A stretch of 64,000 bases of DNA from CAVUFH01 sp963740835. Lineage in GTDB: Bacteria; Actinomycetota; Acidimicrobiia; IMCC26256; PALSA-610. The position numbers and the translations under genes are program-made. The stretch spans positions 124,001-188,000 of the forward strand of contig CAVUFH010000003.1 of assembly GCA_963740835.1 (NCBI GenBank). Reading direction: 5' to 3'. The notes beneath the pieces were generated by a model that ran no database searches, was not told the DNA's origin, and saw only the letters and a program-made list of their open reading frames with translations. Below, piece after piece: positions 24,763 to 32,629 of the stretch; within the stretch, counting starts at the first letter, position 1; every line of letters starts with the position of its first letter.

Positions 24763-24768
24763 TAGCGT
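24763..24768 (+). promoter_or_regulatory. Probable leaderless -10 element of the AbiEi-like gene
   Basis: TAGCGT ends 6 nt before ATG 24775, downstream of palindromic element A. Confidence 0.45.
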
Positions 24769-24774
24769 CCCGCG

Positions 24775-25713
24775 ATGGCTTCACCGCTGCTCGCAGTCGC
24801 ACCACTGATGGCCGGTCAGCACGGGCTCGTCACACGGGTGCAGCTCTTGGAATCGGGTGCGTCGGAACGGCAGGTCGACAGGCTGGTCCGCACCGGCGAA
24901 CTTCAGCGCGTCCGGCGGGGCGTGTACGTACCCGCCGGCGTCCCGCGCTCATGGTCGCAGGCGCTGTACGCCGGCGTTATCGCCGGCGGGCCGGGCGCCG
25001 TCGCGTCCCACTCTTCCGCGGCGCGCCTCTGGGGATTCGCCTATTGGCCAGACGCGGGATTCGAGATCACCGTGCCGCGCGGCCGCGCACCGCGCCTCGA
25101 GGGGATCCGCGTGCACAGTTCATGCTTCCTCGATGCGTCGGATGTCTCGGAGCGCGACGGCGTCCCGTGCAGTTCGTTCGAACGCGCATTGTGCGATGTA
25201 ACAACGCAGCTGTCGTGGCTCCAAACGGCCAGGACACTGGACGACGGGCTTCGTCGAAACCTCGCGTCGGTCGAAAGGCTGCGCGACTGTGTGCTCCGTC
25301 TGGACTCAGGACCCGAGCGCCGCTTGTCCGTCGTTCAGGGACTGCTGGCCGAACGCGATGCCACCTATGACCCAGGCGGCAGCGCGTCGGAACTCCGGAT
25401 TCTTCACGCGATCCGCCAAGCCGAGCTCCCACCGCCTGTGCAGCAGCATCGCGTTCGCGTCGGTCGCCGGACCTTCTTCCTCGACTATGCCTATCCACCG
25501 GAAATGGCGTTCGTGGAGTACTACGGACTGGGCGTGCACGGCACCCCGAGCGCGGTTGCCTACGACAGCGATCGGATCTCGACGCTCGTGAGCGTGGGCT
25601 GGCGACCGTTGATATTCACCGACGCGACGTCAGACGCGGAGATCGTTGCGAAGGTCTCCGCCTTGCTCGGTCCGCGTCATTCCGCATCGCAACTCGAACG
25701 GCTCCCCGCGTAG
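24775..25713 (+). CDS. AbiEi-antitoxin-like winged helix plus PD-(D/E)XK-like domain
   Basis: The 312-residue protein has an N-terminal wHTH typical of AbiEi-type antitoxin proteins (GLVTRVQLLESGASERQVDRL, then GELQRVRRGVYVP) and a middle region with VASHSSAARLWG. The C-terminal part (about 215-305) follows the DUF559/Vsr nuclease pattern: FFLDYAYPPEMAFVEYYG, then DRISTLVSVGWRPLIFT, with E-x-Y-G where E-x-D-G is usual. Such orphan genes are common in actinobacteria and no AbiEii toxin is adjacent. GC content is slightly lower than in neighbours, and related palindromes flank it. Function unknown; a defence role is only inferred. Confidence 0.75.
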   Translation: MASPLLAVAPLMAGQHGLVTRVQLLESGASERQVDRLVRTGELQRVRRGVYVPAGVPRSWSQALYAGVIAGGPGAVASHSSAARLWGFAYWPDAGFEITVPRGRAPRLEGIRVHSSCFLDASDVSERDGVPCSSFERALCDVTTQLSWLQTARTLDDGLRRNLASVERLRDCVLRLDSGPERRLSVVQGLLAERDATYDPGGSASELRILHAIRQAELPPPVQQHRVRVGRRTFFLDYAYPPEMAFVEYYGLGVHGTPSAVAYDSDRISTLVSVGWRPLIFTDATSDAEIVAKVSALLGPRHSASQLERLPA

Positions 25714-25744
25714 CGCCCAAACGCGGCATGCGGTTGCCGGGACC

Positions 25745-25814
25745 CCCACATCTGTTGTCACGACTTCCCCACCTCTCAGGTAGGTAAAGCGCTACATGAG
25801 ATGTGTCAGTTGAG
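25745..25814. repeat. Palindromic element B, right of the AbiEi-like gene
   Basis: It shares with element A the ordered blocks CCCACATCT, GAC, CCACCTC, AGGT-GG, TAC, GATGTGT and AGTTG. CACATCT (25747) pairs with AGATGTG (25799); the inner stem is imperfect. It overlaps the last codons of the minus-strand M20 peptidase gene and lies between convergent genes. Confidence 0.6.
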
Positions 25815-27149
25815 GAGGTCGCGGGCGAGGGCGTCCCAGAGTTGGGTGGACAGCACCAACGAGTCGACGTCGACACGCTCGTCGTTGCCGTGGAACATCG
25901 CGGCGAAGTCCTCGAACGAGATGCGGGGGCTGAACAGGCCGAAGCCGTAGGCGACCGAACCGGCCCGGCGGAAGAACCGAGCGTCCGTGGCGCCAACCGT
26001 GAGGAACGGGACCAACGACGAGTCCGACACGAGCGCGGACGACACCCGCGCCATCGAGTCCCACATCGGCGTGTCGGTCGGCGAAGCGGTCGACTCGTTC
26101 TCGTCGAACGGGGTCACCTCGACCTGGCTTGCAAGGTCGCCGAGGGCGTCGTCGAGCAGCTTGCGGACATCAGCACCACGCTGGCCGGGCAACGTGCGGA
26201 TGTCGACCTCGATCTCGACGAGGTCGGGGATCACATTCGTCTTGGTGCCGCCGTGCGCAATCGTCGGTGCAAACGTGGTGTGCGTGCACGCGTGGGCTTC
26301 GCGCGCGAGCCCGAGCGGGAGCTCTTGGCAGAAGTCGTACAGCGTCTCGGCGTCAGTCAGCTTGGCGTTCCATTCCGGCCCGAAATCGACGCCGTCGACG
26401 AAGTCGCGCCACGTGTCGTGGATCATCGTCGGCGGCCGGAACTCGGCGAGCCGGCGCACGACTTCGGCGGCCGTGACGAGCGCGTTGTCGGTGCGGAACG
26501 GCTGCGACGCGTGCCCGGGGGTGCCCCGCACCGAGATGCGGCACCAATAGGAACCCTTCTCCGCGACGATCACGGGGAGCCTGGGCCCTTCGGGGTGCGG
26601 AAGCTGGAAGCCACCCGCTTCGGTGACGACGTAGTCGGCCATCACCGCGTCGTGCTCGTGCTCGAGCAGGTGCTCGGCGCCCCACGTTCCGAGGTTCTCT
26701 TCGTCGGCGACCGCGAGGTACGCGAGCGTGCCGCGCGGCGTGAAGCCTGATCGCGCGAGGTTCCGGAACGCGACCGCCATCGTGGCGGTGAGGTTCAACA
26801 TGTCGACCGCGCCCCGGCCCCACACCTCGCCGTCGACGAGCTCCGCACCGAACGGATCGCGCCGCCAGCCATCGGGATTCGCAGGCACCACATCGGTGTG
26901 GCCCATGAGCAGCAGCGTCGGCGCGGTCGGGTCGCTGCCCTCGATGCGCGCAACGAGGTTCTCGCGGCCCGGCCGCACCTCGTAGCGCTCGAGGTCGAGG
27001 CCGGTGTCGCCGAGGAACTGCGCGATCGCGTCGACGCTGCGCGACTCGAAGCCGGAATCCGCGGTGCCGTCGTTGACGCACTGGTTGCGGATCAACTGCG
27101 AGAGCAGGTCGACGGAGTCACCCGCGATCGTTTTCGTTCCCGGGGTCAT
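25806..27149 (-). CDS. M20-family metallopeptidase
   Basis: The 447-residue protein has the M20 di-zinc site: LLMGHTDVVPA (His and Asp, about 80-90), WGRGAVDMLN (bridging Asp), VADEENLGTWGAEHL (catalytic Glu-Glu) and a dimerisation domain with GTPGHASQPFRTDNALV; the last ligand is the His in AAMFHGNDERV. This resembles actinobacterial M20 dipeptidases/desuccinylases. The substrate is unknown. ATG 27149 overlaps the stop of the MBL hydrolase gene (ATGA), so the two are coupled. Confidence 0.92.
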   Translation of the reverse strand: MTPGTKTIAGDSVDLLSQLIRNQCVNDGTADSGFESRSVDAIAQFLGDTGLDLERYEVRPGRENLVARIEGSDPTAPTLLLMGHTDVVPANPDGWRRDPFGAELVDGEVWGRGAVDMLNLTATMAVAFRNLARSGFTPRGTLAYLAVADEENLGTWGAEHLLEHEHDAVMADYVVTEAGGFQLPHPEGPRLPVIVAEKGSYWCRISVRGTPGHASQPFRTDNALVTAAEVVRRLAEFRPPTMIHDTWRDFVDGVDFGPEWNAKLTDAETLYDFCQELPLGLAREAHACTHTTFAPTIAHGGTKTNVIPDLVEIEVDIRTLPGQRGADVRKLLDDALGDLASQVEVTPFDENESTASPTDTPMWDSMARVSSALVSDSSLVPFLTVGATDARFFRRAGSVAYGFGLFSPRISFEDFAAMFHGNDERVDVDSLVLSTQLWDALARDLLN

Positions 27150-28324
27150 GAGGCCTCGACGCGGTACATGAGCACGTCGCCTTCCTGCCAGCGCTCGGCC
27201 ACGCCGGCGTGGGCCATGTGCTCGAGGTGCGCGAACGTCTCGCTCTCCGCCATGACGCCCCAGTGTCGCTTCGGGAACACCTCGCGCGACAGCTGCTGCA
27301 CCGACGCCGGTCCGAGCCCGAGCGACGCTTGGCGCAACAGCTCCATGCGCTCTTCGTGGTGTTCCTTGATCGCGGCGACGCGACCGGGAACGTCCGTGAA
27401 CGGGTGGCCGTGCGCAGGCAGGCCGAGCTCTACGCCGTCGAGCTGCGCAACGAGATCCAGGGTGGCGAGGTACGACTTGAGCGAGTCCGCCATGTTCACG
27501 CCGGAGACGTGCGGCGTGATCGACGGCAGCACGTGATCGCCCGTGAGCAAGGTCCCGGTTTCGGGGTCCCATGCGCACACGTGGTCGACCGTGTGGCCCG
27601 GCGTGTGCACTGCGAACCATTCGCGCCCGCCCATCCGGATGCGTTCCCCGTGGTGGACGCGGTGGGTCGGCTCCGGTGGCGAGAACAGCATCCGCATCGC
27701 GCGGATCATGACGCGCCGCTTCAACGGCGGACCGGGATTCGTCGTCCCCCACGGTGTCGTCGTGCCCCACGGGCTCGACGTGGCTTCTCGCTCTTCGGTG
27801 TCGTCGTGCACGACATCCGCGTCCTCGAGCTCGTTGATGGTCGGGAGCTCGTCCGGGTTCACGTCGACGGACTGCGCGACCGCGGCGGCTTCGGCCTCGA
27901 GGCGCCGCGCTTCGCCTTCGGACAGTGCGCGCTGGGGGCTCGGCCCTTTCACCGTCCACGTCGAGAACGCGTTGTGCGTGACGACGCGCGCGCCCGCTTC
28001 CCGCGCGATGCGACCCGCGCCACCGAAGTGATCCGGGTGCGAGTGGGTGACGAGCACGGTGTGGATGTCCTTGACGCGGTAGCCGCCCGACTTGAGCCGC
28101 GCCTTCATCGCCTTCCACGACTGCGGACCGGGCAGGCCCGGGTCGACGACGGTCAGCCCGCGGTCGTCGACGAGGCCGTACATGTTCACGTGCCCGAGGC
28201 CGGGCATCCAGATCGGGAGCTGCATGCGCAGCACGTCCGGGGCGACTTCCGTGACCTCCTGGGAGGCTTCCTCCTGCTCCTGCCGAGGCGGTCGCGGGCG
28301 AGCATCCGGATGAACATCGGTCAC
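27146..28324 (-). CDS. Metallo-beta-lactamase fold hydrolase
   Basis: The 392-residue protein has the MBL motif THSHPDHFGGAG (about 94), the later His in VHTPGHTVDHVCA (about 238), the metal Asp in LLTGDHVLP and the C-terminal GLPAHGHPF. A C-terminal helical domain of about 80 residues follows, as in LACTB2/hydroxyacylglutathione-hydrolase-like proteins. An insertion near residue 180 holds a short repeat (PWGTT twice). GTG 28324 has TACTGT 6 nt upstream. The substrate is probably a thioester or nucleic-acid-like ester but is not predictable. Confidence 0.9.
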   Translation of the reverse strand: MTDVHPDARPRPPRQEQEEASQEVTEVAPDVLRMQLPIWMPGLGHVNMYGLVDDRGLTVVDPGLPGPQSWKAMKARLKSGGYRVKDIHTVLVTHSHPDHFGGAGRIAREAGARVVTHNAFSTWTVKGPSPQRALSEGEARRLEAEAAAVAQSVDVNPDELPTINELEDADVVHDDTEEREATSSPWGTTTPWGTTNPGPPLKRRVMIRAMRMLFSPPEPTHRVHHGERIRMGGREWFAVHTPGHTVDHVCAWDPETGTLLTGDHVLPSITPHVSGVNMADSLKSYLATLDLVAQLDGVELGLPAHGHPFTDVPGRVAAIKEHHEERMELLRQASLGLGPASVQQLSREVFPKRHWGVMAESETFAHLEHMAHAGVAERWQEGDVLMYRVEAS

Positions 28325-28330
28325 GCTCGC

Positions 28331-28336
28331 ACAGTA
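28331..28336 (-). promoter_or_regulatory. Probable leaderless -10 element of the MBL-hydrolase gene
   Basis: TACTGT on the minus strand ends 6 nt before GTG 28324, within the 45-nt gap after the amidase stop. The MBL and M20 genes can therefore be transcribed apart from the amidase. Confidence 0.45.
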
Positions 28337-28369
28337 CCCGAGTGTTCAGAACGCGTTTCTCGGGATGCG

Positions 28370-29794
28370 TCAGGTATACGCCATCGGGGCGAACTTGGGC
28401 CACGGGCGGTTGGTCTCTGCGACGAGGCCACACGCGAGCGCGAGCTCCTCTTCGTGCCGGCGCGCGACGACTTGCAGACCGATGGGCAACCCTTCGGACG
28501 AGAGCCCGGCCGGGATGCTGACCGCGGGCTGTCCCGACATGTTGAACGGCGCGGTGAACGGCACCGATCCCATGCCACCCACTCGCTGGCCCGCGATCTC
28601 GAACGGCGGCGGCCCTTCCGCCATGAACGCCGTGGTCGCAGTCGTCGGTGTCAGCAGCAGATCGACCTCGTCGAACACCGCGCCGATCGCGGCGAGCGTT
28701 TCGTCCCGCCGCCGCAACGCCTTGAGCATCTGTTCTGCGTCGAGCCGCTCGACCGATTCGAAACCGGCGCGCGGTACCGGTGTGACATCCGGCAGTCTCC
28801 CGCGCGCGGCCTCTCCGTGATGACTGGAGACCTCGAGCGACGAGAGCAACCCCCATGCACCTGAAGGCTTCGGGACGACGACGTCGAGGTCGACGAGCTC
28901 CATGCCCGCGTCCGCGACGAGCGCGATCGCAGCTTCGTACGCGACCTTCTCGACTTCCGGGTCGCACGGCGCGAAGCCGAGGCTCGCGGACCACGCGACC
29001 CGTTTGCCGCGCAGCGCATGCGGCGCGTCGCCGGACAGCAGGAAGTCTTCGTACGGACGCGCCGGCCGGGGCAGCGAGGTCGGGTCGGCGTTCGTCGGAC
29101 CGGCAACCGCGTCGACATACCGCGCCGCGTCCCGAACCGTGCGACAGATCGGACCCGGCACCGCCATGAGCGCGTTGTCGAACGCGCCCACGTCACCGAC
29201 GCGACCGAACGAGACCTTGAAGCCGAAGAGTCCCGAGTAGCTGGACGGGATGCGGATCGAACCGCCGCCATCGCTGCCGGTGCAGATCGGCATCATCCCC
29301 GACGCGACCGCCGCCGCGGATCCACCGGAAGACCCGCCCGGCGTGCGCTCGGGGTTCCATGGATTGCGCGTCACACCGTGCAAGTACGACCGGGTCCAGT
29401 TCGTCGAACCGAACTCGGGCGACGTCGTCAGGCCGACGAGCACCGCGCCCGCGGCGCGCAACCGTGCCGCTTCGGTCGCGTCGCGCGTCGCGAGCTCGTC
29501 GCGGTACAACAGCGAGGCATGCGTGTCGGGCCACCCCGCGACCGCGACGAGCTCCTTCACGCCCATGGGCACACCTGCCCACGGGCCCGGGTCTTCGCCC
29601 GCCGCCACGCGCTCGTCGGTCTCGGCCGCGCGCTGCCGTGCGCCGGCGAGGTCGACGAAGCAGAACGCGTTCAGCTCCGGATCGAGGTGCTCGACCCGCG
29701 CGAGGAACACCTCCAACAGCTCGCTCGCCGATATCTCCCCGCTCCGGACGCCGTTGGCCAGCTCCCACGCGTCTCGCTCCCACAGGTCCGTCAT
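28370..29794 (-). CDS. Amidase (amidase-signature family)
   Basis: The 474-residue protein has the Ser-cisSer-Lys triad of the amidase signature family: Lys in PMGVKELVAVAG (about 74), Ser in TPGGSSGGSAAAVASG (about 150) and the nucleophile Ser in GSDGGGSIRIPSS (about 174). The catalytic core runs to residue 230, and the C-terminal half is variable and gives no substrate clue. ATG 29794 overlaps the wax ester synthase stop (ATGA), so this gene is coupled to it. Confidence 0.93.
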   Translation of the reverse strand: MTDLWERDAWELANGVRSGEISASELLEVFLARVEHLDPELNAFCFVDLAGARQRAAETDERVAAGEDPGPWAGVPMGVKELVAVAGWPDTHASLLYRDELATRDATEAARLRAAGAVLVGLTTSPEFGSTNWTRSYLHGVTRNPWNPERTPGGSSGGSAAAVASGMMPICTGSDGGGSIRIPSSYSGLFGFKVSFGRVGDVGAFDNALMAVPGPICRTVRDAARYVDAVAGPTNADPTSLPRPARPYEDFLLSGDAPHALRGKRVAWSASLGFAPCDPEVEKVAYEAAIALVADAGMELVDLDVVVPKPSGAWGLLSSLEVSSHHGEAARGRLPDVTPVPRAGFESVERLDAEQMLKALRRRDETLAAIGAVFDEVDLLLTPTTATTAFMAEGPPPFEIAGQRVGGMGSVPFTAPFNMSGQPAVSIPAGLSSEGLPIGLQVVARRHEEELALACGLVAETNRPWPKFAPMAYT

Positions 29795-31206
29795 GTGGTG
29801 TCGTGTCCCTCCGCAGTCTTCAACAGTTCGCCGAAGGCATCGTCGATGCCGGCAGCCAGGACTTCGAGATCCTCGCACGCGTCCCGGTCTCCCCACAGAC
29901 CGAAGTGCAACGTGCCGTCGTACGAGAGGATCCCGACGACGATCGTGAGGTTGCGCGTGAGCGGCACGATCGGGAACGCCTCCACCAACCGCGAGCCCAT
30001 CAGGTACAGCGGGAACTGCGGACCTGGCACGTTGGTGACGACCAGGTTCAAGAAGCGCTGCCGGTGGACGACGCGCGCGGCCAGGCTCATCAGCGTCGGC
30101 GCCACGTAGTCGCTCATGTTGATGAGGAAGTCAGCACCGACTGCCTGTTGATGCTCTTTGAGATGCTTCGTCTGTTCCGATACCGCGGCCAGCCGGTCCG
30201 TTCCGGCCATCGTGTCGACCGGGAGCGAGACGAACATCGCCGAGACCTTGTTGCCGAGCGCGCCGCGGTGCTCGTCGGCGCGCACGGACACCGGGATCAT
30301 CACCCGCAGCCGGAGACCGGCGGTCGAGTCACCACGGTGGTGGAACAGGCGGTGCAAGCCACCGGCGACACCGGCCAGCACGACGTCGTTGACGGTGCCA
30401 CCGAGCGCTCGCCGTACGCGCTTCACGTCGTCGAGCGGGACGCGAACGACGGAAAGCCGCCGGTGCCGGCCGGTGTGACCGTTGATCGATGTGGTCGGCG
30501 CGATCGCGTCGCGGCTCACCATCGTGCTCATCGACTGGCCGAGCCGTTGCGCTTCAGCCAGCGCGCGGCGCGGCCCCCGGAACGCGCGCCGGACCGACCG
30601 CGCGATCTCCGCAGGTTCGGTCAGCCGCTCGCGCAGCGTGTCGACGAGCAGCTGGGCCGGACTCGGTGCCGGCTGCGCCGACCAGTCACTCGGTTCGGGT
30701 TGCACGTAGTGCGGTGACATGTCGAGCAGCATCGTCGCGACGTCGACGCCGGACACACCGTCGATGAGCGCGTGGTGCGTCTTCTGCACGATCGCGATGT
30801 TGCCGCCTTCGAGCCCCTCGACGAACCACAGCTCCCACAACGGTCGCTCGCGGTCGAGCAGGCTCTCCTGCACGCGCGTCGTGAGCGCGACCAACTGCTC
30901 CCATGTTCCCGGCTTCGGTAGTGCGGTGTGCCGCACGTGGTACGTGATGTCGAACCGGTCGTCGTCGATCCAGATCGGACGCCCCTGTCCGTACGGGACG
31001 TTCATCAACCGGTGCCGGAAACGCGGCATCAGTTCGAGTCGGGCCTCGACCAGGTCGCGGACGTCGTCGATGCGGAACCGCCCCGAACTGTCGCACAGGT
31101 TCCCCGACTCGAACACGCTGACCGCACCGACGTGCATCGGGTACTCGAGCCGCTCCATGTGCAAGAAGCTGGCATCGAGCGAGCTCAACCGGTCGTACTG
31201 CGCCAT
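29791..31206 (-). CDS. Wax ester synthase/diacylglycerol acyltransferase (WS/DGAT)
   Basis: WS/DGAT enzymes esterify fatty alcohols or diacylglycerol with acyl-CoA to make storage lipid. The 471-residue protein starts LSSLDASFLHMERLEYPMHV and has the catalytic QKTHHALIDGVSGVD (HHxxxDG, about 137), GTVNDVVLAGVAGGLHR (the PLW-ND1-like region) and VTNVPGPQFPLYLMG in the C-terminal domain. ATG 31206 has GGAGGGAG 8 nt upstream, the last of four copies of a tandem repeat. Actinobacteria usually carry many such paralogues. Confidence 0.93.
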   Translation of the reverse strand: MAQYDRLSSLDASFLHMERLEYPMHVGAVSVFESGNLCDSSGRFRIDDVRDLVEARLELMPRFRHRLMNVPYGQGRPIWIDDDRFDITYHVRHTALPKPGTWEQLVALTTRVQESLLDRERPLWELWFVEGLEGGNIAIVQKTHHALIDGVSGVDVATMLLDMSPHYVQPEPSDWSAQPAPSPAQLLVDTLRERLTEPAEIARSVRRAFRGPRRALAEAQRLGQSMSTMVSRDAIAPTTSINGHTGRHRRLSVVRVPLDDVKRVRRALGGTVNDVVLAGVAGGLHRLFHHRGDSTAGLRLRVMIPVSVRADEHRGALGNKVSAMFVSLPVDTMAGTDRLAAVSEQTKHLKEHQQAVGADFLINMSDYVAPTLMSLAARVVHRQRFLNLVVTNVPGPQFPLYLMGSRLVEAFPIVPLTRNLTIVVGILSYDGTLHFGLWGDRDACEDLEVLAAGIDDAFGELLKTAEGHDTT

Positions 31207-31210
31207 CTAG

Positions 31211-31312
31211 ATGGCTCCCTCCGTCCGCACGGGCCGATGGCTCCCTCCGTCCGCACGGTGCTCATGGCTCCCTCCGTCCGCACGGTGCTCATGGCTCCCT
31301 CCGTCCGCACGG
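31211..31312 (-). repeat. Four-copy 26/27-bp tandem repeat carrying RBS-ATG modules
   Basis: Units start at 31211 (26 bp), 31237 (27), 31264 (27) and 31291 (22, partial). Each minus-strand copy holds GGACGGAGGGAGCC, and ATG follows in the two copies at 31264 and 31291. These ATGs open overlapping short frames encoding the 9-residue repeat MSTVRTEGA, which end in a TGA just inside the wax ester synthase gene. Copies are near-identical, so they are recent. Confidence 0.85.
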
Positions 31313-31358
31313 TAGGACGGCGATCGTACGAGTGGCAGTCGCTACGGTCTACACACAA

Positions 31359-31847
31359 ATGGGAACCAGGACCGCGACGACCGTGTGGAAGCTCTCACCG
31401 GAGCTGGTACTCGCGCTCGACGAGCACCTCGGGTTGCCGGTCGACAGCTACGTCAACGGCTCCCAGACCTGGCTCACCGAAGTGGACGACGTCACGCTCG
31501 AGTGGCGGCTGCATCCGGTCGCGGGGTACCGGACACCGAAGCCGCTCTCCCACTACGACCTCTGGGAAGCGGTCACCGACGGAATCCGAGCCGGCACTGA
31601 TTCGCACGCGCTGCGGCTGGGCGACGAGACCCGGCCGATCACGAGCCTCTGGGACGGCCTCGAGTGCTTCGCGGCCTACGGCGACGACGTCGAACCGCAA
31701 CGGCTCGCCGCGCTCGCAACCGAGCTCCTCACCGTTCCGCCGGACGGCATCGGCCTCGTCGACCATGAGTCGATCGGCGACGCGTGGGAGGCGCAGCACG
31801 GGAACGTCTCGATCGTCGCGCTGCTGCTCGAACAGCTGACGAGCTAG
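31359..31847 (+). CDS. Hypothetical protein
   Basis: I do not recognise a family for this 162-residue acidic protein. It is soluble-looking, with no signal or membrane segment, and alternates helical and strand-like stretches (WKLSPELVLALDEHLGLPVD, TLEWRLHPVAGYRTP, YDLWEAVTDGIRAG). Coding bias is strong. ATG 31359 has TACGGT 10 nt upstream; GTG 31332 is an alternative start. It stands alone between divergent repeats and a convergent Nudix gene. Confidence 0.7.
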   Translation: MGTRTATTVWKLSPELVLALDEHLGLPVDSYVNGSQTWLTEVDDVTLEWRLHPVAGYRTPKPLSHYDLWEAVTDGIRAGTDSHALRLGDETRPITSLWDGLECFAAYGDDVEPQRLAALATELLTVPPDGIGLVDHESIGDAWEAQHGNVSIVALLLEQLTS

Positions 31848-31868
31848 GCCCGCGGGTACACCCGCGCA

Positions 31869-32603
31869 CTACTCGCCGCGCCACGGTGGGTTGCGGGGAG
31901 CGTCGTACCACGTCGGTTCGGGTGTGCCGTCGATCGCGGCGAACGCGAGGTCGACCCAGCGGTGCGCGCCGGCCAGGGGCTGCGGAAGCGCGTCGCGGGC
32001 GAAGAATCCGACGGCACTCGTCTCGAGCGGGTGCCCCTCGAGCTCGCCCCCGGTCATGTTGCAGTGGAACACGAGTGAGTACATCGGAACGCGCGCAAAC
32101 CCGAGCCGCAGCCCGTCGAGCACGGCGATGAGCTCGACGATCTCGCACTCGATCCCGGTCTCCTCGAACACTTCTTTGATCGCGATCTCCGACGGTGAGT
32201 AGCCGACATCGGCCCAGCCGACCGGATACAGCCACCAACCCGAGTCGGCGCGCTGGGTGAGCAGGATCTCGCCCTTGTCGTTGCCCACGACGGCCGCGAC
32301 CGCGACCTTCGGCGTGACGTACCCGGCGACGCCTTCGCCGACGGTGCTCAGCCACTCCTCGAACAGCGCGTCGGCCTCCGCTTCCTCGACCGCGGCCGCG
32401 CGGATGTCCGAGGCGACCTTCAGCACTTCCTCGAAGCGCTCCTTCTCGTACAGGCTCTGTGTGAAGCCGAGCCCGGTGCGCGCGATGCCCGAGAGCGTCG
32501 CGGACCACCGCAGCAGATCCGACGCGGAGACCGCGGGCTCGTCGGGACCGCTCACCTCCGGAGCGCGGGAGTCAGGATCACTGGAATCGGGAGGGGCCAC
32601 CAT
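31869..32603 (-). CDS. Nudix hydrolase with N-terminal NUDIX_N-type domain
   Basis: The 244-residue protein has a helical N-terminal region (about 25-90, SDLLRWSATLSGIARTGLGF) as in the Nudix_N group, then the Nudix fold (VAVAAVVGNDKGEILLTQR). The Nudix box reads GWADVGYSPSEIAIKEVFEE followed by TGI: the REUXEE core is KEVFEE, and the first Glu of the classic box is replaced by Tyr, as seen in this subgroup. Substrates are likely nucleoside diphosphate derivatives such as ADP-ribose. A TAGGGT lies 7 nt before ATG 32603. Confidence 0.88.
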   Translation of the reverse strand: MVAPPDSSDPDSRAPEVSGPDEPAVSASDLLRWSATLSGIARTGLGFTQSLYEKERFEEVLKVASDIRAAAVEEAEADALFEEWLSTVGEGVAGYVTPKVAVAAVVGNDKGEILLTQRADSGWWLYPVGWADVGYSPSEIAIKEVFEETGIECEIVELIAVLDGLRLGFARVPMYSLVFHCNMTGGELEGHPLETSAVGFFARDALPQPLAGAHRWVDLAFAAIDGTPEPTWYDAPRNPPWRGE

Positions 32604-32610
32604 GCCCCCA

Positions 32611-32616
32611 ACCCTA
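32611..32616 (-). promoter_or_regulatory. Probable leaderless -10 element of the Nudix gene
   Basis: TAGGGT on the minus strand, 7 nt before ATG 32603. It lies inside a 12-bp direct repeat (CCTATTGACTCA at 32613 and 32629) whose second copy covers the glnD stop. Confidence 0.45.
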
Positions 32617-32629
32617 TTGACTCATCGGC

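Noticed and set aside
24652..25814. Integrated mobile element
   Set aside because: No transposase, integrase or target-site duplication is visible. I keep the flanking palindromes as repeats only.
25806..28994. A 1,062-codon open minus-strand frame
   Set aside because: Only the 3' 447 codons are the M20 peptidase. The rest is an Arg/Ala/Gly-rich frame running out of phase through the MBL hydrolase gene, which has the real domain.
31211..31312. CRISPR array
   Set aside because: The units are contiguous with no unique spacers, and no cas gene is near.
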